A stretch of DNA of 64,000 nt from Trichostrongylus colubriformis (GCA_963978905.1 OZ022261.1:35386102-35450101); one strand, 5' to 3'; numbered from the stretch's first letter, positions 11,905 to 25,099 are shown. Translations and numbers: made by a program. The notes: generated by a model from the sequence alone, not told the origin.

Positions 11905-12540
11905 ATAACTGGTCACTTCGTAAGTGGTATTGCTTTCTCAAAAGGAAGTTCATTTAGGAAATTATAATTTTGTGCACCGACTCATATGCTTCTTGAACGG
12001 AATTTATCTGCTCTACAAACAGTACAGTTACTTCCTGGACTCGTTTTTGGTAGTTTTCGGAACGTCGAAATGGTCGGTTAAGACGATATAAATTGACCTA
12101 AACGATCAAGCTAACTAAAATATATTTGCTGTGGGAGAATTAATTATTGAGTGTCCGTACATATGCTCATCCTATTTTAAATTCTACTAACTGGTTGATT
12201 CGGATGACGCTTAATTCTTTTTTCACGTTGGCTTTTCCAAAAGCACTCGGGTTCACATTGAAGTTCTTCCTCTTCAATTCCTTGTTTAACTTTACTTTAT
12301 TCACCATTTTGGAGGATTTCTATGCTTTATCAACAGATTGTTTCGCTTTTGTTTTTTATTGCAATTCAGATCCAATTTCGAATCCATGTAAAAGGAGCCC
12401 AGCTCATAACATTTTGATTGATTTTTACTGAAAAGTTAAAAGATAACAAGCTTGGTCAGTGATGTATACCTATCCATTCTCATGATCTTTTTTCGAACAC
12501 TTTACCACCGTGGGAAGGGTTTTCACTAAACGAAAAGCGA
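11905..12540. mobile_element. Partial, diverged copy of the GGGTCATTCC family
   Basis: It has GGTCACTTCGTAAGTGGTAT at the left, CTGCTCTACAAACAGTACAG at about 12009, and CAATTCAGATCCAATTTCGA... GGAGCCCAGCTCATAACATT at 12361-12410. These follow the same order as in the intact copy at 10262-11634. Limits are approximate. Confidence 0.5.
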
Positions 12541-12723
12541 CTCAGGTAATTTCGCGCTATTCCGTTTTAGCGAGCTTAGAAAGGTTCTGATCTTTTGAAT
12601 GGAAATAAGAATGACTCCAATGCCAAACAGTAGCTACATATCTGCGATTCACAAGAAAATAGAAGGATAGAGGTCAAGCGACAAGCTTCCCTCTTTCGGG
12701 AAGCACGGTGTACATGTCTGTTA

Positions 12724-13150
12724 CGGTGAAGAAAGTGGAAGGAAATGGCCAAAGACTCGAGAAATAGGACCCCCTTCCCTTGATTCGCGACGCGTCAAAA
12801 GGCAGGTACTCCGCACGAGTTTTCCGTTGGCATGTTGCTGAGTCATCAACACGAAGGAATGTCCGGATGTACGACACCATCTATATTCTGGAGTGAGCTT
12901 CAAGCTGAGACTTGGAAAGCGCGCGGTCATACCTCCAACCCTGCCGCATCTTCTTGGTCACTCTCATCGTAGCCAATTAGGAATCACAACGCTTGGAGGC
13001 GGGACCGTTCATCCAAAGGAGTCAGCTGTTAACCGTTACGCCGTCTCTAGAGCTCGGGGAGCGCTTTTCGACGGAAATTACGCCATAGGTAGCTTCTTGG
13101 GCTCCCAGTTTCCGTGTGAGTGACTTCTTCTAGGGATCACTCAATAATCA
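12724..13150. repeat. Dispersed repeat, copy 2 (of the 590-1160 family)
   Basis: Contains GGAAATGGCCAAAGACTCGA, CCTGCCGCATCTTCTTGGTC and GGGAGCGCTTTTCGACGGAA. About 75-80% like copy 1 by eye. Confidence 0.75.
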
Positions 13151-13511
13151 CATTACCCCTAATGCACTTTAAGTGGATATATGTCACTATGTGTATTTAC
13201 CCCCATTTAGTTGCCCTTCGAACAAAAATGGATTTAACACTAAGCAGTGTAGATTAGAGAGATGCGATCCCTACGGGACTACGATGGTGTGATGTTAGTG
13301 GCGCCTTATTCCCTTTTTGGAGATCTACTGTTGCGTATTGTTGGAGCATTTGTGTGCGACCACTGCCCAAGGCCCAAATACAAATATGACATAGTGGTAA
13401 AGTGGAACTACTTGGTTGCGTGCGCACAAAAGCAATTTTCTAAAACAAATAGACGTTTTTCCTGATAATTACTCTTATATTACAAAGATGCTGAGTTCGC
13501 AGATGTATGTA

Positions 13512-14195
13512 TTAGGTCTATGCAGAATAAATGGCCGAAACGTAATTGGCCATAACTTCGCTCAGACACAACTTTATTTGTCGAAATAAAAACCATTCGA
13601 ATCTACAGAATTTTGCCAACGATCTGTTGAGGAAAATATATCATCACGATTAAATTCTGGATTGCGAGAATCAATAAAGTCAAGAATGGCATTTTTACCG
13701 TGCATAATTTTTCTGCCACAGGTTTGCATCGGGAACCCGGAAAAAGTGGTAATCCGTCAGGGATAGGTCTGGGGAATAAGGGGGGTGAGGGAGAGGCTCG
13801 TTGCCTAACTGCATCATTTTTTTACTGGGTGCGCAAAACAACGCAAAACCCCACAGTTCGCAAGTCACCCGGCAGAAACTGATCGAGACTCTCCCTCACC
13901 CCCTTTATTCCTCAAACCTACCTCTGACGAATTACCACTTTTTCCCGGTTCTCGATGCAAACCTGGGTCAGAAGGAGTTCGCCGAAACGACGCATGTTGA
14001 AAATGCCATCGTTGACTTAATTAAATTTCGCAGTCCTGAATTTGATCATGATGGCATATTTTCTTTACCAGATCGTTGGCAAGGTTGTGTGGATTCGAAT
14101 GGTTTTTATTTCGACAAATAAAGTTGTGTCTGAGCGAAGTTATGGCGTTTTGAAAAAAGTAGTCCGTTTTGGCCATTTATTCTGCATAGACCTAA
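13512..14195. mobile_element. Palindromic mariner fold-back element, 684 bp, different mariner family
   Basis: Ends TTAGGTCTATGCAGAATAAA and its inverse, with TA at 13510-13511 and 14196-14197. The right arm (13801-14121, plus) encodes RVTRQ-type sequence, YSSNLPLTNYHFF, then KFRSPEFDHDGIFSLPDRW and DSNGFYFDK, the complete mariner C terminus. The left arm encodes the same on the minus strand with YSPDLSLTDYHFF. The third catalytic Asp is kept in the left arm and is Asn in the right arm. Confidence 0.88.
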
Positions 14196-14199
14196 TATC

Positions 14200-17100
14200 T
14201 CTCTCTTCCCCGTTCGAACTTTTGCACATAACTCATCACCCTTGTAATACTTGGTGGACTTCCGTAAAAATTAGCGGCCAACAAAAATCAAAACTTTGAA
14301 AATCAGTAATTACTCTTATCATGCAATTTTACAAAAAGTGCTAAAAATTTCGATCTCTTGAATGCTATGTAACTTCCTCCACAAACTTATCAGTCGTATT
14401 AATTTTTGCCCGTCGAAAATGTCGTTTTGTGCAGCTTTGGTGAAAAAACGTTTTTTAGGATGATTTCATTTTTTCTGTACATGTTTACACACCTGTTCAT
14501 GTGCGGTCCAATCATTCACGGAGTGATGGTCCATTTGGTCTTGCGTATATAAAAGTCACAAGAGAGAGCGCTGGCGATATGTGTGGCAGTAATTTAATCC
14601 TCTGTGAATACTTCAACATGGGACTTGTGGTCCGTTTGTGAACTTGGGGGGGGGGGGCAATGGGAGGGGATGGAGAAGCAGCGGTCAGCGTTATGAGAGA
14701 GTGTGCGGTTCGAAGAGCCATGCAAAGCCGCGCGATCGATGCAAGCCACCAAGCCTCCAGCCGTATGTAAATTTCACCGTTTCACACCCGATCACTTATT
14801 TTACTGGTCAGTTCTACCAGTATCCTGGTGGAAACCGGTTACTCACACGTCGTATCCATTTCGGTGTACTCAATTTTTGGCGAGGATCTATTGAAATCCT
14901 TCAAAAAAAAAAAACTCACTTTTTCCAGTGAAATATGGAGCTCTTCAAGTTTTACTGAATTAAAGTTCATTTGAAAATTCCTGGACGCATCCCTGATATG
15001 TGGCTTAAACAAGGTTTGACATTTTTAGAGCCAATGCCTGAAGTGGCTTCCCGCTAATCACCTGATTGTCTGTTAGCATCGGCTTTTATGTTGTGGTCAC
15101 AGGCTCAGTTTACGTAAACATTTCTTTCTGATTCGTATTGACTAAATACTACCTTTACATATTACAACGTGGTATTGAATAGATTATGTACTTTCACAAT
15201 TAGTCTCCGATTCCCAGTGTAACAGGCTAACATTTGAGCAGAAAACAACTTTTTCCCTCGTACAGCTTAAGAACGAATTCTCAACTTTGATCGTTCATTA
15301 TCTTGAGAACAAACTTGCCGGCTTGCGAGGTTTTGCTCGGTGGGGAATCTGTTTGTTTAAGTGATCACCACGACGACCCACATTGCGCATACCATTGGAA
15401 ATTGTGGCAATCGTTTTCATCGTAGTTCAGTGGCCATATCGTTCTCATTGAATAAGTAGCATTTGGCACGATCTCCGGCGGTGGACGAGTTTTCGCGTCG
15501 GCTGCTGGAGAGCCGCCGGAAAATCGAGACGTCATACCTGAGGGGTATTGTGTGGGCAAGACGGGTTTTTTATCGTTATTGGATACCAACTGACATTACT
15601 TCACCGTACATAGATTCCACGATCTCTCACATATCGTACCTTGTGAATTGAGCGATTGCTTTTCGAGGGCCACAAGTGAGCTTGTGAGTCTCGTCAATCC
15701 TGTCGTATTTGAGAAGACTCCACGATGTGTTTTTTATTTCCAATTTTCTTGAAAAGGTTTTGGTTAATGCATTTCTTGTGCATAATGGTCCTGATTAATT
15801 TTATCTGAATACTCTCTTATCAGAAAACCCCATTTCGAACGTCACGCTTGTTTTTAGCGTAATCTAATTATCTTGAAGGACTATTAAACCTGAATCCTCA
15901 ATCTTATCTACCCATTTGGCTCAGCTCTCGTCGTTTCCACTCTGATGATTGTTTGTTATTTACTTGTTTATCGAATGATTCTGAGTTCTGCAGTAACAAT
16001 TTGGAGAATTGTACACATATGTAGTAGGATAGAAAGTGGTTATAATAATTGTCAAGTAATTACAAAGCTAATAAGGCAAAGAAGACAAGTTAGAAATCAA
16101 AGATACTATGAAAAAGAGTAATGCATAAAACAACAAAGCAATTAGCGCTTATTGATCCATTTTCGGGATGCGCCACGCATTCCGATTTCATCCAAATTCC
16201 TAATGGCACTTTAGTGCGATTCGTCCTATACAATATCTTGCGGGGCCAACGGTCGTGGGAACTAGTTTTTTCGTTTCTCGGACGAAAACGGCCTCGTCTA
16301 AGATTCGATCCTTGGATCATGCTGGTGGGAACGGCGCCACTGGGCACAACATTACCTCAACCTGTGAATAAATAGGACGAGTAGAATGAGTAAACTGAGC
16401 TTTCGGAATCGTTGAAGTTTCAGTGGAGCGTTTCTCGTTTCCTGCTGTATTTTTTCCATCATTTGCATCGATTATGGCCGATTTTATCTCTATTCGTGCG
16501 CTTTAATATTGCGCCAGAGGACAACCTTGCGCTTTCCAGATTTTCAGAGTTTAAAAATGGTGGTGTAGGTTGGTGTGCCCTTTCTATCGAGAAAGCCGCA
16601 AGAATCAATGGGGGGAATCGAAAACGGAACCAATCATTTGGCTTCGTGCGACGGCAGCCCTGCGCTTTCACCACGATTCCCATGAAACTATCTCCAATCC
16701 TAGCAAAACCTACATATCTACTCCTCAAATTAAAAAAAAAACAATTACGAACTGAAATCGAAGAGGGCAAAGGAGAACTCATTTCGTGCGTCGTTTCTTG
16801 ATATGAACGGTGATGCTAAGCTTGATTGAAGTCATTTTGAGGCCATTTATAATGCTAATTTACTCCCACATGATGACAATTATGCAATATAATTGCTATG
16901 CCATTGTAGTGATCAGTAGACAACTCATATTCCGTCGGTTGATTACTGTAGTATTATGAGAAAGTTATTTGTTAAACACATGCGGCAAGGATTTTATATT
17001 CGTAAAATTAAACTGCCAAACCAAATAAAAAAACAATTAAAGACCACGGTCACGTGACTTGTGAGATCATATTTTAGCTAGCATTAGTGCCTGTACAAGA

Positions 17101-18690
17101 TTGTAACTTTAGAATTTATGGGTGGTGTACCATAATTAAATTCGCTGCCGTACAATCAACGGAATCAAGAAGAAGTTTGATATTACTAAATGCTTGCAAA
17201 CTATTCATGCAAAAAAGATCCAAAAATAGGAGACAATGCGAAAATAATGATTCCATCGAAAGGAATGATGGAGCAATCACTGTAAATGGTTTTGCTTTGC
17301 AATGTGTGCAATTGCAGTGAAGCCGCATTTGTGTTGACGTCTGATGTTGCTCTGAAAAAACAGTACTCCACCTCAACATCTTGAAATTAGAGATACTCAT
17401 GGGAAAAATGTGTAATTAGTGATTTGATGAAAGTCATGTTAGCGGCTTATATAGTAACTACTACTATTTTTATGGGATAAGCGAATACTTTACTGTATCC
17501 TTTGCCAATTTACCGTATTGTCAACTCAGTGACTTTGGAATTCAGTTGACTATGGTTAAAGAACGATTGATGATTCCAATTACGAGTTCAGCAGTTTTCA
17601 GTTTACATAAAGATTTTAGTTCTCGGAATGAAACCTCAAGAGCACTTTTCATCATAGTTTTTGCCAGCACATGGGAGCGGGTTCCAACGCAACTCGGTTC
17701 CTTCTGCTTGCTTTTCTTTAACTGCTTTCGAAAGATTATCTAACTGAGCTACTTATCTTAATGATATTAGTTTGAAGCTTCTCATTTGAAAAACCCTGCA
17801 GATAAATTAGTTTATTTCCTTGCTCTAGAAACCTCTAGGAACCTCCTATTTCCATGTAAAATCAGTTTTCCTACCCTGCTGCAAATACAGCCAGAACCTC
17901 AAGCTGTATGCCCTCACGACAGAAAAAGTCGCGTGACCGCATTCGACGTGTGGCGCGGTATGCGTGCGAACTACGAGCGCCATATGTAGTTGGGTCCTGA
18001 CGCGTCTTTCCTGTCCTACGCTGAATTAAAGGCATAGTAAGCTGCAATCATTTAGTAGCCGCTATAGCTACACACGCGGTCACCGCATTGCCAATTTTCT
18101 AACCTGGTTGCACACATCCAGAACGCTACCATTTGTTGTCCTGCAGAAGTAGGCATTCGAGAGTGATTTTAGCACTTTTGCAATATTTAACGCCCCTACC
18201 CTGCATAGAGTATTGTAGATCGCAAAAATAAATGAAATCCGAAGAATGTGGAAAATATGGCTGGCTCTTGGCATTTGCTGTCTTCGTATCTTGACGTCCG
18301 ATCTGCGTTGTACAGCCATGATGACTAATTTCCAGTAACAAACATCTGAGGGTGGCTCACATTCCAGAATATGAGATATTTATAATCTCATGGTACAACA
18401 GGATTTGATAATTGTTAAACAATAAGAAAAGATACGAATATATTCGATTATTTAACTGGGAGAAATACTGCGTGTTCAAAGTAAGCTCGCGCATAAATTT
18501 ATCACTACTCAAAAATCCGACATTGATTGAATCCAGTGAATAGCATTTGAAAGTTGACCATTGACTTCACATTTTTCGGTGGTTATGTACTAGAAATGTC
18601 ACAATTCGGTAGTGAGTAGCTTAATATCTTCCTCTTTTCGCGTTGTTGAAACATTTTTAATTTTTCCAAGTATAAGTGGAATCATTAAAG
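14200..18690. other. No assigned gene; one exon-like patch
   Basis: A GC-richer patch at 15392-15543 reads on minus as MTSRFSGGSPAADAKTRPPP and SMRTIWPLNYDENDCHNFQ. It lies between a possible acceptor (ATACCCCTCAG) and donor (GTATGC). Frames at 16121-16801 are open on both strands and unidentified. The rest is AT-rich with nothing visible. Confidence 0.35.
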
Positions 18691-18692
18691 GC

Positions 18693-18911
18693 TTATTTCG
18701 CGCTCGCTAGGGGGGAAGGCTCGGTTTCATCAGTACTGGTAGTCAAGCGCTGAAATGTGTCTAGTCCGTCCTTTTTCAGGTAAGGTGTGGCGAAACCTCC
18801 TTTCAAGGTCCGACTACCAATAACAACGACTGAACCGAGCCCGTCCTTCCGGCGACCGCAGAATAAGCCTTTGAGTCTTTTCCACTTCTGGCATGTAAAA
18901 ATGTCGATAAT
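18693..18911 (-). CDS. Possible last coding exon of an unidentified minus-strand gene
   Basis: After the acceptor TGTTACAG (minus strand) a frame of 72 codons runs to TAA. It starts IIDIFTCQKWKRLKGLFCGR, then SVVVIGSRTLKGGFATPYLK and ends TDETEPSPLASAK. Its codon composition looks coding, and the Cys/basic start followed by a Ser/Thr/Pro tail resembles a membrane-receptor C terminus. That resemblance is inference, and I recognise no family. A possible upstream exon on the same strand lies in 19100-19330, with a donor GTGAGA that would keep phase. It could be chance. Confidence 0.25.
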   Translation of the reverse strand: MIDIFTCQKWKRLKGLFCGRRKDGLGSVVVIGSRTLKGGFATPYLKKDGLDTFQRLTTSTDETEPSPLASAK

Positions 18912-19070
18912 CTGTAACATTACTAGCGTTAATGCATTGTGGGAGCCGCACTCGAAATAGCATTTGAAATACCAATAGAGATTTTATTTCATTATGAACC
19001 TTCAACACATATCATAGTCACATGTATGGTTGCTAATACATAGAACATGCTTAATCAGTAAGTTCAGCAG

Positions 19071-19328
19071 GAATTGACTGAAATCACACATGCCGCAAAT
19101 CCTCCCACTGTAGGGTTAGATGCTCGTCTCACGCTTGCCGAGCTCATGACCTCGTCAGCAGTCGAGATGGGAAGCGTGTCGCCTCCGCCCCTTTGTAGCA
19201 ATGAGGGCGTGGCAAAAACATCCCAGCGATTGGCGGTTGATGACGTCAACATGATCTCTTGCTTGAGCTCTACGGCGAGCACGAAGCCCATACATCCTTG
19301 GCCTGGAAACATTCCTCCCAGCGTTTAG
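19071..19328 (+). CDS. Exon-like open frame, strand undecided
   Basis: On plus, after GTTCAGCAG, 85 codons run to TAG (begins ELTEITHAANPPTVGLDARL, rich in Ser/Thr/Pro). The codon-aligned antisense frame is open over the same span (GFVLAVELKQEIMLTSSTAN, later ADEVMSSASVRR). The stretch is clearly richer in GC than its neighbours and both frames look plausible, so it may be a real exon, but I cannot choose the strand or name a family. Confidence 0.25.
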   Translation, partial: ELTEITHAANPPTVGLDARLTLAELMTSSAVEMGSVSPPPLCSNEGVAKTSQRLAVDDVNMISCLSSTASTKPIHPWPGNIPPSV

Positions 19329-19329
19329 A

Positions 19330-22300
19330 CTCAGCTCCCTTGCAGTTTCAAAAACTGAAAAGTAGCGTGAGAACGAACCTTATCACTTCGTATATTTGAA
19401 AGGCTCCTACTCCTACTAAGTGCGATGAAAAATTCTTTTATTCCACTTTAAATTTTGTTAATAGAATGTTGATATTAAAATTTTAGAATCAATGTGTTTA
19501 TTGTATTGATTGGTTGGGATTTGTTGTATATTTCGGGATTTTCTCAGTATTATTTTAATTATTTTACAATAAATGAGATAGGAATTTCGCCGCAATAAAT
19601 ACCGCACTAAATAGTCGAATTGGCGATTTTTTTGTCAACATTTTTCAGTGGTGGTTTGTTATACGGTCTCAAATTCTACCTTTCTTGTGGGTGAAGTCGT
19701 GGTATACCTCCACGGGAAGGTACCGGAAAGTTCGACAGATTGTGGAATAACAGAATATCTGATAGTAGGGGCGTTCGGCAGTGCTGCATCAAAGATAGAA
19801 CGAAATAAAACGGCGAAAAATCCAAGGAGTAGAAGCTCGAAAGCTCCTTTCTCACTCTTTCCTTTCGCGCCCCTCATCATCACTAGCCGATTCAGGTAGA
19901 TGCAGAAGGGCGAAGGCATGGGACAGCCGGCCGCGGACGCTGCCCCGCGGCAACGTCCCTCGTAGGATGCATGGCAGTGTGACTCACAGTGCTGGGGGCT
20001 CGTGATAAGACCCCAAGCCGCTCTTCTTCAACGCGGGTTTCGCCAAGCATCACCTCGCTTGAAAAGGATGTTTAATCTCAGGAAACATGTCTTCCACTTC
20101 TCACTTTCCCCTCACCTCAAGCGATGCATTTGATTTTTTGTTTTGTGCGTCACTTTTGTGATTTTATTCTTGGTCGATGCTTTTATGTGCGAGCGACCAT
20201 GCTAAGAATCATATATGAAGCCAGAGAACGTGTATTTTATCATACACGTAGAGGGATTCTCCAGAATGGGAGGATTTTTTCAGATGAAAAAGTCTCTTTA
20301 TTTGTTTCACACTGGTACACACTTCTTGGACTTTTTTCCTATATCGTGATTTACAGTGATACATACTTTTCGAATTTCCTTTGTATATCGCAATTCTAAG
20401 GGTCAAAAAAGAAATTTTCTAGTACTCGTTTGCATCGTCAAACTCGCATCTGAAACCGTTCTTTTCTATCATTTTTCCACTCTATCTTCCTCTTCCAGAA
20501 AAGCTATTGTGGATTTTATCGAGAAGTCACATCTTGTTATTCAGTTTTCGAGTTTACGTATTGCGGTAATTCGAGATGCAAGGCGATGTGGGGGTGGCGA
20601 CATCTGAGGGAGGGGTTACCAAGCATCATCCCAACGCATCGATCCCTCGGACTCATGTATGCGAAGGCGGTAACTACGCTTACATGTCGCTCATTTTCTC
20701 ATCATATTATCTTCCAACAGGAGTTTCTTTGATATCCCATCCTGTGTAACACAAGTACAGCAAAAATAACTTTTGTAGGTTGTTTGGAGAGCGCTAGTCC
20801 CCTTAGAGTTTCTTCGAAATTGCTGTAACGTTGCGGCCACAAAGTTGTCGGGTCGATGCATATTCATTGCGGCTCTTTTACGTCCTTTTTCGTCTGAAAA
20901 AAACTCTCGGGAAATTTCCGAACGAATAGGAATCAGTACTTGAAATGGACGGCGAATACGTTCCGCGCTAATGTAGCAATCTAACTGTTAAATGTTTTTC
21001 CTGTTTCGCGGAATTGAATTGTTGGAAAAGAGCTGGAATATTTTTAAATCAAACTAGTTGTATTACGTTCCGAAATAATCATTTGATAACGAAATTTGTT
21101 TTCGAAAAGCTCAACAATTATGAATCGACCTAATGGTAGAGTGACCTTAGGAATCCTCTACACCTTTACTATAAGAGTAAATACTGTAAGCGGCGATTCA
21201 CCCTGTCAGTCGACTCCCATTCAGGGAAACAGGGGCTTTCGAAAATTCTGAGATGCGCGGTGGCTCAAAGACCCGAGATCTGTCAATTTGAATGTTTTCC
21301 TCAGTTTTTATTAATTTTTTATTAGACTTATTCTGACGTCCGTATATTGAGGGGACTGAGGGCGTCCCTGTGAATTGAGCGAGTGAGCGTTATGGTCCAA
21401 AACAGGTCAGTGCGGGTGCATATACGTGGGAACGTTTGAGTAAGAAGTTTCTCATGAAATACCTCGTTATTCGTTAACACCACAGATCTGTAAAAGTTTT
21501 TGGGCAGATAGATGGTGCGTGTGGGTGAGGGTAATTTGTTAGGGGCGGAGCCAACACGCCAGCCACTGAGAGACGTATCAGCCCTTCGTCAGTGGCTGGT
21601 CACCTATTCCGCTGCAAGTGTGTAACGTCCACCCCCAACGCAATTTTCAAAGTTATTCGCGAGCCAGCCGTTTCTTTTGAGGAATTATCTAAGGTCCACT
21701 AATCCCTTTTTGACATAAACAACTTTTTTAGTACTGACGTCGACCTTATCTTTAGTATTCTGAAACACCCAGTTTCTTGAATCCATCTATGTCCACAGGC
21801 CAAACAAAGCTATTGAGAAACTTGTTCCCAGTTCACAGAAATCTTTTCCAAAATTTTGAAATGGGGCTTTTCACTGCTACATGGTTGAAGTTGTATGTAT
21901 TCTAAAAGGGGACAATTCTTTAAACATTTTCTTTTTCTGAAATTCGGAAGCACTGGAAAATCTCAACGGTTGTGTGAAATGTTCCACTCCAGTGACTTTA
22001 TGTTTTTTGGAGTTTCGATTTTGTGCCTTCATGTTTTTCTGAAGTTTCGAAGTTTCTCGAATTCCGTATGTACTTTGCCTAGTTTCAAAAATCGGCCACT
22101 TTTCATCGGACATCTGCGACTGACATGACAGCCAGCACTCTCGTTGCCCTCTACCATTTCCGATTCGAGACATAGAGGATGTAATGTATGGGCGCTACCC
22201 CTACGGCCAACTTATTGCGATTGGCGTAGCTATGGAAGACCATCTGTCTACACTCACTTGACAAATATTTTTTTCCGGCTTCGTAAGCGATAGGAACCGC

Positions 22301-22600
22301 AAAGCTGTTGGGTAAAGAATGAGTTCACTGATGAAATGCCGGAAGTCATTAAGACCACTTTCATCTTTACCTTTCTAAATAATTGATTGCATTTCGTTTG
22401 GAAAAGTTTTATTCCCATTGTTTTAATAAATGAGAGTAAATCAAATTTGAAATTTTCTCTATCACAGGCTAAGAAAATGAGCAGCTGTGGCCACGCATGT
22501 ATGAGATAAATGACAAATTAATGACATCCTATGGTACTTTACAACTTTATAGACCCTTATAACCCTTTATCACACTTTACAACTATATTACATTCTTGAG
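19330..22600. other. No gene recognised
   Basis: A patch at 19648-19919 is open on both strands. A GC-rich stretch lies at 19915-20060. A perfect 11-bp stem (CCAGCCACTGA/TCAGTGGCTGG) occurs at 21559-21599. No identifiable product. Confidence 0.45.
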
Positions 22601-22602
22601 CT

Positions 22603-23391
22603 GGGTGTGTACACTTATGTCAGGATTTCGTGTCAGTGTGTGCTGCGCGCGATTGCTGAATTTGGTGGGTATTGCGTGTAATTGTATAAGAAGAGTGGTG
22701 ACCGTCATTTCGCAACCGAATTCAGCTCATTTTCGACATGGTCTCATTTAGGAAAAACTCAAGGTTTTTCAGCGTTTCGATGCATTCCTTCCATTTCCCG
22801 TGCTATGTGCAATTCTTTTCTTTTTTGCATCATTCTACATGAAAATGTAAAAAAGCAGTTTTTGGATGCCAAAAAGTTTCCGTGTTTTCACTTTTCTGAA
22901 CGGATTCAATTCCTGTTTCTATGGAGTACTGTTGTGCCAGGATGTTGGAAGTGATCCACTTGGAACCTAGAAAAAAAGGTAGAAAAACTTAGAAACCTGT
23001 GGCATTCAAAAACTGTCACAAAAGAAAACACTCGGAAGTTCTATATGCAATGATTCTTGCAAAAAGCTCGCGCAGGGCTTTGATGGAAATACTTCGAAAA
23101 TCAAAATTGTCGGTTTCTTTCCGCTTCTTTTTGCATTCTTTGTAAGTGGTACTAGATACAAATCGCGGTCATCAACCAAAGGAATTGAAAACATTGAATT
23201 CTGACTAGCGAAACGAAACCAGGTTGAAGATGAGCCCAATTCGGCGTGAAATGAATAAAAATGGGCGTAGGACACGGCTGCCGCTCATTTTGCATAATTG
23301 TACGGGGTCCAGACCGAGTCCACCCATCTCGCGCGTAAACGTCGCGTGGCGTGCGCCGCAACGCGAAATTCTGACATAAGGGTACACATCC
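22603..23391. mobile_element. About 790-bp non-autonomous element with GGGTGTGTAC ends
   Basis: The left end GGGTGTGTACACTTATGTCA and the right end TGACATAAGGGTACACATCC are inverted, followed inward by GGATTTCGTG and CGCGAAATTC. No clear target duplication is visible. No coding frame of note. Confidence 0.7.
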
Positions 23392-24235
23392 TGGAACATT
23401 TCTCTGATAATTGACACGTGCCTAGCAGTGTTCGGAGGAGATTGTGGAAGAGAAAGTGCATGTGAAGCTACCTGTGTAGCAGAAATAAGCTGTTGTGCCG
23501 AGCAGAGCTATCGATTTGATGTGGTAGTTGTCACTGTCAAGGTCGAAAGGTGCATATGAAGATGAAATCCTTCTTTAAACAGCTCGGCTGTGCTTTTCTG
23601 GGGTCCGTTCATTGGTACCAGACGTGCGTGTGGGAAGATAGAATGGACCGAATCGAACTTGACTGCCTCTTCAATTTTTATTGGAAGTAAAGTGCGTGGC
23701 GCGTGATCGTTTCAAGGAATTTCACATAATACGAGTTTAAACCCAATTCCAGTCGAATTTAAAATTTACTGAAATAATTCGGTCAAAATAAGTAAAGCAA
23801 GATAGATTACTACAAAAAAATCAGGAGAAATTTTATTTCGTGGTGTATTACAATTGTATTTCTTCTTGGGACAATCGTACAAGATTGGATAGTCTGATGG
23901 TGGTCGGGCGCATGTTTGATTCGGTTTGATTGACAACGACATGTGCGTAATTCTGCCACCCTGCATATCACACAATCATTCTTACTGCAAGCCTTAACAT
24001 TTCCAAGAGTGCCCGAAACTTCTTGAATTTCGAATTCGATTTGTTCCGTTTTTATTCTCTGTGTTTCGCAGCTTGATTGAGCGTTTTCTGCTTTACTCGT
24101 ATTTTGATCCTCAAATTGTTTAGTATTGAGGCTTAGAAACAAAGCATCCAGGATTTATTTACATATGTGCACTTTCGAAATATTTTCTTCTTCGTACACG
24201 ATCGAGGATGAAAACAATTTCTTCGAGATTAAAGG

Positions 24236-25097
24236 ATGTGTTTTTTTTTGTGACAGTTTTCAAGGTTCACAAGTTTCCAGATTTTCTATCCTTTCTTCTA
24301 GGTTCTAAATGAAAACCCTACAACATCCTAGCACAGCAGCATTCCATAAAAACAGAATTGAATCCGTACAGAAGGGAAAACACTGAAATCTCTGGCATTG
24401 AAAAACTGCTTTTTACATTTTCATGTAGTGATGCAATTCGGCCAAATGGTTTTTCACTTGGGTTTTTCACTTGTAACTTTTTTGCGACTGAACCGAACTA
24501 AGCGAAATTTTAGTATGTTGTACTCGGAGACACTGCATACTGAATATACTATTTTGGCGCTCAACGGTGTAAGTTATGTCGTTAAATGTAACTTTTTGTT
24601 TTTGGAGTGCCATCCCTATGCAGTCCCGCTGTGCCGCTATCATCAAAAGTCGTGATCTTCCTACAAAATATTGATGTTTTCTAAGGCTTGCTACTTTTGT
24701 TTCTGTAAAGAAAGATATTTTCTTGTTGTGAAAAACTATGAAGAGAGTCAAGCGGCACTCAATTAGAAGGGAATGTTGACAATAGGTTCAGGCACCACAT
24801 ATCAAAATTTTGTCAAATTTGGTTAAGTAGAAAAAAAGTTATGACATAAAGTGTTTGGCCGAAGACTTTTGAGCGCTACTGTATAACACAGGAAGTGGAA
24901 GGAAAGCATGCGAATTGCTGAAAACGTTGAGTTTTTCATAAAGGACAATAATAACTCATTTCGGCTGCGAAATGAATAAAAATAGACGTAGCACACGGTC
25001 ACCACTCTTCCTCCCCGATTACCGCAATTCTCACCGAGTTCGGCCTCACGCGCAGCACACAGCGACACGAAATCTTGACATAAGGGTACACACCTAG
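24236..25097. mobile_element. Rearranged relative of the 22603-23391 element
   Basis: The right part (24960-25097: CGAAATGAATAAAAATAGAC... TGACATAAGGGTACACACC) matches 23240-23391. The left part (24240-24430) matches the complement of about 22830-23040 (for example GTGACAGTTTTCAAGG, and CTGCTTTTTACATTTTCATG against CATGAAAATGTAAAAAAGCAG). The two halves are thus joined in a different order from the copy at 22.6 kb. Confidence 0.6.
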
Positions 25098-25099
25098 TG

